Source: Bifidobacterium pluvialisilvae (lineage in GTDB: Bacteria; Actinomycetota; Actinomycetes; Actinomycetales; Bifidobacteriaceae). From it: a stretch of DNA of 64,000 bases. A program made the position numbers and the translations under genes. Where the stretch lies: NCBI RefSeq assembly GCF_019331695.1, contig NZ_JAHBBI010000005.1, forward strand, positions 62,001 through 126,000, read 5' to 3'. A model generated the notes under the pieces. The model did no database searches, was not told the DNA's origin, and saw nothing but the letters and a program-made list of their open reading frames with translations. Of the stretch, positions 56,200 to 64,000 are shown piece by piece; position 1 is the stretch's first letter, and every line of letters starts with the position of its first letter.

Positions 56200-58542
56200 T
56201 CACCCGGAAACGCCGCCGTCCGCGGCCTCGTCATGCAACGCGTCGAAGATGGCCGTGGCCTTCTTCTCACCGATGCCCGGGACCTCCATGAGCTCCTCCA
56301 CGCTTGCGCCGCGCATGACCTTGACGGACCCGAAATGTCTGAGCAGCTTTTTCTGATGGCTTAATCCGATGCCGGGGATGGCGTCCAACGCCGACCGCAG
56401 CCCTCCCCTGCTGCGCGTCTCACGATGATAGGTGATGGCGAAACGGTGGGATTCGTCGCGGACGCGCTGCAGCAGGTACATGCCCTCGGACTGCCGTTTG
56501 AGGATCACGGGGTAGTCGTCGTCCGGCACCCAGACCTCCTCGAGGCGTTTCGCCAGACCACAGAGCGCCACATCGTCCACGCCGCAGTCGGCCATGGCCT
56601 TGGCGGCGGCTGCGACCTGGGGCTGTCCGCCATCGACGACAATGAGGTTCGGCTTGTATGCGAAATGCCGGTGGTCGGTGTTCTGCTGCACGATTCGGGT
56701 CGTATCGGCATCCGCATGCCCATCGGCGCCGTCCATATGCGCGACGGCCTTGGCGATCCTCCGCTCGCTGTCGATGCTTTCGCCGGAATCCCCGGCGATG
56801 TTGCCATGCCGGAACCGGCGGGTCAGTGTCTCATACAACGCCGTGGTGTCGTCCACCGCCCCCTTGCCGTCCTTGCCTCGGATGGCGAAGCGCCGGTACT
56901 CCGATTTCTTGGCGACGCCGTCCTCGAACACCACCATGGAGGCCACTTGGTAGATGCCGCCGACGGTGTTGGAGATGTCGTAGCATTCGATGCGCAATGG
57001 CGCCTGCCTGAGGCCGAGCGCCCTGGCCACGTCGTTCATGGCCTCGGTGCGCATGCCGACGTCCTTGATGCGGTTCAGCTTGCTGCGTTGGAGCGACTGC
57101 TTCGCATTCGCCATGGCGCGGTCCATGAGATCCTTCTTCTCGCCTCGGGAGACCACGCGGATGGTGACCGTCGATCCGCGCATGCCGCCAAGCCACCGTT
57201 CGAGCTCGACGCGCCGTGACGGCTCGATGGGCACGATGATCTCCCTGGGCACCGGTGCGATGGGTGCCAGCAGATCGTCCCTGCCCGTCTGCTCCTGGCG
57301 CGCGTTGCGCGACCGGGTGGCCTGGGCCCGGGACGTGGCATCGGTGGCGGTGACGCTCTGCGTCGATCCGATGGCGTTTCTCCGTTCCGAAACGGTGACC
57401 GCGGAGCCGTCATGGGAGCGGTCCGCCGACGACGAGGCACGCTCCCCCATCACATCCGAATACACCTGGGTGATGAGGTCGGCCATGAGTTCGTCGTCAC
57501 CGATATCCTCCACCCGTTCCACGTTCCAGCTTTTCTCGCCACGGATCGTTCCGGCGCGCACGAAGAACGCATGCACGCTCGCCTCCAGTTCGTCTGATTC
57601 GAATCCGAACACATCGGCATCGACGTCGGTCCCGAACACGACAGCGTTCTGCTGCAGCACCGTGTTCAGCATGGCGATCTGGTCACGAAGACGCGCGGCC
57701 TTCTCGAATTCCAACTCGGCGCTCGCCGCCTTCATGTCGGCGGTCAGCTGCGCCACGTATGACTTGCCCAGCCTTCCGGTCATCACGCCGACGAGCTGTT
57801 CGCACATCGTACGGTGCTCCGCCGCCGAGATCCTGCCGATGCAGGGCGCCGAGCATTTGCCTATCGACGCGAGCAGGCAGGGGCGGCCGGTCAGCTGCGC
57901 CTTGCGGAACGCGTTGGCGGTGCAGGTGCGCACGGGGAAGCTTTTCAACAGCTTGTCGAGTGATTGCCGCACGTCCCACACCTTCGCGTATGGGCCGAAG
58001 TACCGGGTGCCGCGGTGCTTGCGGCTGCGCGTGATCCATACGCGCGGGTACTCGTCGCCGATGGACAGCGCCAGGTACGGGTAGGTCTTGTCATCACGGA
58101 ACACCACGTTGAACCGTGGATCGAATTCCTTGATCCACGTGTATTCCAGTGTCAGCGCCTCCAGCTCGGTGCCGACGACCGTCCACTCCAGGCTGCGGGC
58201 GGTGAGCACCATGGTCTGGGTGCGCGGGTGCATCTGGTACAGCGGCTGGAAATAGTTCGTCAGCCGGTTGCGCAGGTTCTTCGCCTTGCCGACGTAGATC
58301 ACGCGCCCCTCGCCGTCGCGCCATTTGTAGACGCCGGGCTCGGCGGGGATGTCCCCCGTCTTCGGCCGGAAGAGGTCACGGGAGTCGCCGAGCAGGGGCG
58401 CGCCGTTGGCGTTCACCCGAGGCCCGCTCCCCCGCCCGCCGTCGTCCGATATGGAAGGACCGTGGTCCTGGCTGTGCCGCACTTCGTCCGCCGTTCTCTG
58501 CCACACCTCGGGCGAATGTCGTTCGAGCATTCCTGAGGCCAT
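56200..58542 (-). CDS. uvrC: Excinuclease ABC subunit C
   Basis: The 780-residue protein makes both incisions in nucleotide excision repair. The GIY-YIG nuclease domain is at about 63-150 (EPGVYKWRDGEGRVIYVGKAKNLRNRL), followed by a Cys-rich region, UVR motif (AELEFEKAARLRDQI), RNase H-like domain (IVVDGGQPQVAAAAKAM) and C-terminal helix-hairpin-helix (IPGIGLSHQKKLLRHFG ... VPGIGEKKATAIF). There are two oddities: an N-terminal extension of about 60 residues, and a Ser/Thr/Arg-rich insert at about 366-420. The real start could be internal. It starts 3 bases after the uvrA stop. Confidence 0.95.
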   Translation of the reverse strand: MASGMLERHSPEVWQRTADEVRHSQDHGPSISDDGGRGSGPRVNANGAPLLGDSRDLFRPKTGDIPAEPGVYKWRDGEGRVIYVGKAKNLRNRLTNYFQPLYQMHPRTQTMVLTARSLEWTVVGTELEALTLEYTWIKEFDPRFNVVFRDDKTYPYLALSIGDEYPRVWITRSRKHRGTRYFGPYAKVWDVRQSLDKLLKSFPVRTCTANAFRKAQLTGRPCLLASIGKCSAPCIGRISAAEHRTMCEQLVGVMTGRLGKSYVAQLTADMKAASAELEFEKAARLRDQIAMLNTVLQQNAVVFGTDVDADVFGFESDELEASVHAFFVRAGTIRGEKSWNVERVEDIGDDELMADLITQVYSDVMGERASSSADRSHDGSAVTVSERRNAIGSTQSVTATDATSRAQATRSRNARQEQTGRDDLLAPIAPVPREIIVPIEPSRRVELERWLGGMRGSTVTIRVVSRGEKKDLMDRAMANAKQSLQRSKLNRIKDVGMRTEAMNDVARALGLRQAPLRIECYDISNTVGGIYQVASMVVFEDGVAKKSEYRRFAIRGKDGKGAVDDTTALYETLTRRFRHGNIAGDSGESIDSERRIAKAVAHMDGADGHADADTTRIVQQNTDHRHFAYKPNLIVVDGGQPQVAAAAKAMADCGVDDVALCGLAKRLEEVWVPDDDYPVILKRQSEGMYLLQRVRDESHRFAITYHRETRSRGGLRSALDAIPGIGLSHQKKLLRHFGSVKVMRGASVEELMEVPGIGEKKATAIFDALHDEAADGGVSG

Positions 58543-58545
58543 GGC

Positions 58546-61485
<2,940 letters not shown>

Positions 61486-61530
61486 TGTTCCCTACCTCGA
61501 TGTTTCCTCACCACGTTTTTGCCGCATCCC
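61486..61530. other. uvrA leader region
   Basis: This short leader between the uvrA promoter and start has TGAGGAAAC and AGGTAGGG as possible ribosome sites on the minus strand. Nothing else seen. Confidence 0.4.
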
Positions 61531-61571
61531 AGAATACCGCATCACGACGCAATCTTCGAACAGCTGTTCGA
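61531..61571 (-). promoter_or_regulatory. LexA (SOS) box and promoter of uvrA
   Basis: TCGAACAGCTGTTCGA (61556-61571) is a perfect 16-bp palindrome matching the actinobacterial LexA box TCGAAC-N4-GTTCGA. It overlaps a plausible -35 (TTCGAA, minus 61560-61555), 18 bp from TATTCT (minus 61536-61531), about 46 bases before the uvrA start. Confidence 0.92.
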
Positions 61572-61645
61572 CGGCGGCGTAAACGCCTCAACGCCGCCTA
61601 CGAAACACGACGGAAACATGTAGATGAATTCAGCGAAAAACACCC

Positions 61646-61674
61646 TTGACAGTCCCGTTCCTCCAACGTATCTT
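61646..61674 (+). promoter_or_regulatory. Promoter of cstA
   Basis: TTGACA (61646-61651), 17-bp spacer, TATCTT (61669-61674): near-consensus housekeeping promoter, 46 bases before the cstA ATG. Confidence 0.85.
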
Positions 61675-61683
61675 TACAAATCA

Positions 61684-61703
61684 GAAACGCAAAGTCGCGT
61701 TTC
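61684..61703 (+). promoter_or_regulatory. Inverted repeat in the cstA leader (candidate operator)
   Basis: GAAACGC-N6-GCGTTTC (61684-61703) begins about 2-4 bases after the likely transcription start and ends just before the AAGGAG ribosome site. A repressor here would block transcription; as RNA it forms a 7-bp hairpin. Confidence 0.5.
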
Positions 61704-61720
61704 CGTAAGGAGAAGGGGCC

Positions 61721-64000
61721 ATGTCAACAACAGTGGCTGAACGCAAGGAGATTCCCTCCTACACAAAAGAAGAGGAATCCCGCATCATCAGGAACAAGCA
61801 GGGTGTCCCCGTAGGAGTGGAGCCCGATTACAAATGGACGCCGAAGAAGGTGATCATCTGGGTGATCATCACCGCTCTGGGTGTTCTCGCGTGGACGATG
61901 ATCGCCATCGTCCGTGGCGAGCAGGTCGACACGATCTGGTTCGTCATCGCGGCCGTGTGTACCTATGCGATCGCATACCGCTTCTACGCGTTGTACATCC
62001 AGCAGAAGATCATGAAGCCCGATGACCGCAACGCCACGCCGTCCGAACGCATCAACAACGGCAAGGACTTCGACCCCACCAACCGCGTGGTGCTCTACGG
62101 CCACCACTTCGCCGCCATCGCCGGCGCCGGCCCGCTCGTCGGACCGATCCTCGCCGCGCAGATGGGCTACCTGCCCGGCACGATCTGGATCATCGTGGGC
62201 GTGTGCCTCGCCGGCGCCGTGCAGGACATGCTCGTCCTGTTCTTCTCGATGCGACGCGGCGGCCGTTCCCTCGGCCAGATGGCCAAGGATGAGATCGGCC
62301 ACATCGGCGGCTCCGTCGCCACCATCATCGTGTTCGTCATGCTGATGATCGTGCTCGCCGTGCTCGCCATGATCTGCGTGAACGCGCTCGCCGCCTCCCC
62401 GTGGGGCGTGTTCTCCGTGGGCTGCACCATCCCGATCGCCATCTGCATGGGCCTGTGGCTGCGCTACGTGCAGCCCGGCAAGATCACCGAGGTGTCCATC
62501 GTCGGCTTCGCCGTGCTGATCTTCGTCATCATCGCGGGCCGCTGGGTGTCCGAGTCCTCGTTCGGCCAGCAGTACCTGCACCTGTCCCCCACCGCACTGG
62601 TGTGGTGCATGGTCATCTACGGCTTCTTCGCCGCCATCCTGCCGGTCTGGCTGCTGCTGACGCCTCGTGACTACCTCTCCACGTTCATGAAGGTCGGCAC
62701 GATCTGCATCCTCGCCCTCGGCATCATCATCGTCCGTCCGATCGTCGAGATGCCCGCCGTCACCGCCTTCGCCACCAACACGGACGGTCCGGTGTTCGCA
62801 GGCGCCATCTTCCCGTTCCTGTTCATCACCATCGCCTGCGGCGCCCTCTCCGGCATGCACGCCATGGTCTCCTCCGGCACCACGCCGAAGATGATCCAGA
62901 AGGAAAGCCAGACCCGCATGATCGGCTACGCCGGCATGCTCATGGAGTCGTTCGTGGCCGTCATGGCCATCGTCGCCGCCATCTCCCTCAACCAGGGCAT
63001 CTACTTCGGTATGAACACGTCCGAGGCCACCAGCGAGAAGCTCGCCGGCCCGGCCGTCGTGCAGGTCGCCAAGGACAAGGAGGACATCATGGCCGCGGCC
63101 GTGAAGAACCTCGGCGTCACCGACGTGCACGGCAACAAGATTCACGCCGAATGGGACTCCTGGGACGCCAACGGCAATGACAAGGTCTACACCGACGCCG
63201 ACGCGTACCGCCAGCTCGCCAAGGACGTGGGCGAACCCTCCGTCGTCTCCCGTACCGGCGGCGCGCCTACACTGGCCGTCGGCATGGCGCACATCCTGCA
63301 CCAGATAGGCGGTGGACGGGCGATGATGGGCTTCTGGTATCACTTCGCCATCATGTTCGAGGCCCTGTTCATCCTCTCCGCCGTGGATGCCGTGACACGA
63401 GTCGCACGATTCCAGCTGTCCGACGCGTTGGGCAACATCTGGCCGAAGTTCAAGGACCCGTCATGGCGCATCGGCGCATGGTCCTGCACGGCGGTCGTCG
63501 TCGCGGCGTGGGGTTCGCTGCTGCTCATGGGCGTCACCGATCCTCGAGGCGGCATCCAGACGCTATACCCGCTATTCGGTATAGCCAACCAGCTGATAGC
63601 CGCCGTGGCATTGCTCGTGGTCACCGTGATGGTGGTACGCAAGGGCTTCGTCAAGTACGCGTGGATTCCGCTGATTCCGCTGGTGTTCGACACGGCCGTG
63701 ACCTTCGTGGCGTCGTGGCAGAAGATCTTCTCCACCGATTCCGCCGTCGGCTACTGGCAGCAGTGGCGTGACGCCAACGCGAAACTGGCCACGCTGACCG
63801 ACCCCGAGCAGATCGCCATCGAAAAGGCCATCGTGCGCAACACGTTCATCCAGGGCACGCTTTCGGCCGTGTTCCTTGTCACCGTGGCGTTCGTCATGGT
63901 ATGCGGCATCATCCGCATCGTGCAGACCATCCGCACCAAGGACACCGCCACCAGCGAGGATCCGTTCGTCGAGTCCAACTTCTTCGCCCCGGTGACGATG
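61721..64000 (+). CDS. cstA: Carbon starvation protein CstA (3' end outside the window)
   Basis: The first 760 residues of a large membrane protein of the CstA/BtsT family, proton-coupled pyruvate or peptide transporters induced on starvation. An N-terminal cytoplasmic segment (1-42) is followed by many transmembrane helices. Family motifs include YGHHFAAIAGAGPLVGPILAAQMGYLPG (conserved first half), GAVQDMLVLFFSMRRGGRSLGQMAKDEIG and SGTTPKMIQKES. A hydrophilic loop (about 430-510) lies between helices. The frame is open to the window end. It has its own promoter and operator-like repeat, divergent from uvrA. Confidence 0.94.
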   Translation, partial: MSTTVAERKEIPSYTKEEESRIIRNKQGVPVGVEPDYKWTPKKVIIWVIITALGVLAWTMIAIVRGEQVDTIWFVIAAVCTYAIAYRFYALYIQQKIMKPDDRNATPSERINNGKDFDPTNRVVLYGHHFAAIAGAGPLVGPILAAQMGYLPGTIWIIVGVCLAGAVQDMLVLFFSMRRGGRSLGQMAKDEIGHIGGSVATIIVFVMLMIVLAVLAMICVNALAASPWGVFSVGCTIPIAICMGLWLRYVQPGKITEVSIVGFAVLIFVIIAGRWVSESSFGQQYLHLSPTALVWCMVIYGFFAAILPVWLLLTPRDYLSTFMKVGTICILALGIIIVRPIVEMPAVTAFATNTDGPVFAGAIFPFLFITIACGALSGMHAMVSSGTTPKMIQKESQTRMIGYAGMLMESFVAVMAIVAAISLNQGIYFGMNTSEATSEKLAGPAVVQVAKDKEDIMAAAVKNLGVTDVHGNKIHAEWDSWDANGNDKVYTDADAYRQLAKDVGEPSVVSRTGGAPTLAVGMAHILHQIGGGRAMMGFWYHFAIMFEALFILSAVDAVTRVARFQLSDALGNIWPKFKDPSWRIGAWSCTAVVVAAWGSLLLMGVTDPRGGIQTLYPLFGIANQLIAAVALLVVTVMVVRKGFVKYAWIPLIPLVFDTAVTFVASWQKIFSTDSAVGYWQQWRDANAKLATLTDPEQIAIEKAIVRNTFIQGTLSAVFLVTVAFVMVCGIIRIVQTIRTKDTATSEDPFVESNFFAPVTM

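Noticed and set aside
61500-61556. PafBC-dependent (RecA-NDp type) promoter at uvrA
   Set aside because: Some resemblance in CGTCGTG and TATTCT, but the -35-like motif and its spacing do not match the published form; the LexA box is the clear signal.
61724-63343. A 539-codon minus-strand frame opposite cstA, rich in His and Asp
   Set aside because: Antisense of transmembrane-helix codons; the plus-strand CstA frame with promoter and ribosome site explains the region.

Overview
The window reads as chromosomal DNA of a Bifidobacterium species. The evidence is about 60% G+C, actinobacterial markers (RbpA, HelY-type helicase, WhiA, a fused PafBC-like WYL regulator, a GT4-type glycogen synthase), the adjacent transketolase and transaldolase genes of the bifid shunt, a eukaryote-like UTP-glucose-1-phosphate uridylyltransferase, and a CIRCE/HrcA heat-shock circuit next to dnaJ. 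I see no prophage, insertion sequence, CRISPR array, tRNA or rRNA. The species was not determined.

Layout. 1-8.3 kb (+): UGPase tail, PafBC-like regulator, small membrane protein, diacylglycerol-kinase-like protein, HelY helicase, RbpA, HAD phosphatase. 8.6-15.6 kb (-): a five-gene block made of an SMC/condensin-like trio resembling Wadjet JetA-JetB-JetC (MksF-E-B), followed by a double-zinc-ribbon protein and a compact Ser/Thr protein kinase. The nuclease subunit JetD expected at the end of such a locus is not there. 15.6-24.9 kb (-): glnE, metF, metE, SixA-like phosphatase, TrmI, ABC ATPase. 25-33 kb (-): glycogen synthase, small membrane protein, gltD-gltB. 33.4-37.5 kb (-): hemW, lepA, aldo/keto reductase. 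37.6 kb (+): rpsT. 38-42.3 kb (-): YicG/TRIC-like membrane protein, nucleoside hydrolase, dnaJ, hrcA with a perfect CIRCE operator. 42.5-45.9 kb (+): tkt and tal, with structured non-coding sequence before and between them. 46-50.4 kb (-): aminotransferase, a probably frameshifted membrane protein, an unusual XRE-HTH/AlaT fusion with an array of GTTCAA/TTGAAC operator half-sites, and a Cof-type HAD phosphatase. 50.5-61.5 kb (-): secG, tpiA, pgk, whiA, rapZ, aroE, uvrC, uvrA; this is the classical uvrC-rapZ-whiA-pgk-tpi-secG neighbourhood, but with aroE inserted and yvcK missing. uvrA has a perfect LexA box. 61.7 kb to the end (+): cstA, running off the window.

How the genes work together. The window mixes central carbon flow (tkt, tal, pgk, tpiA, UGPase, glycogen synthase), nitrogen assimilation (gltBD, glnE, two aminotransferases), the methyl cycle (metE, metF), protein quality control (dnaJ, hrcA) and DNA repair (uvrA, uvrC, PafBC-like).

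The candidates most worth following are the JetD-less condensin trio with its attached zinc-ribbon/kinase pair, and the XRE-AlaT fusion that appears to autoregulate and to have an internal start for a second product. All calls come from reading the sequence; no database search was run.
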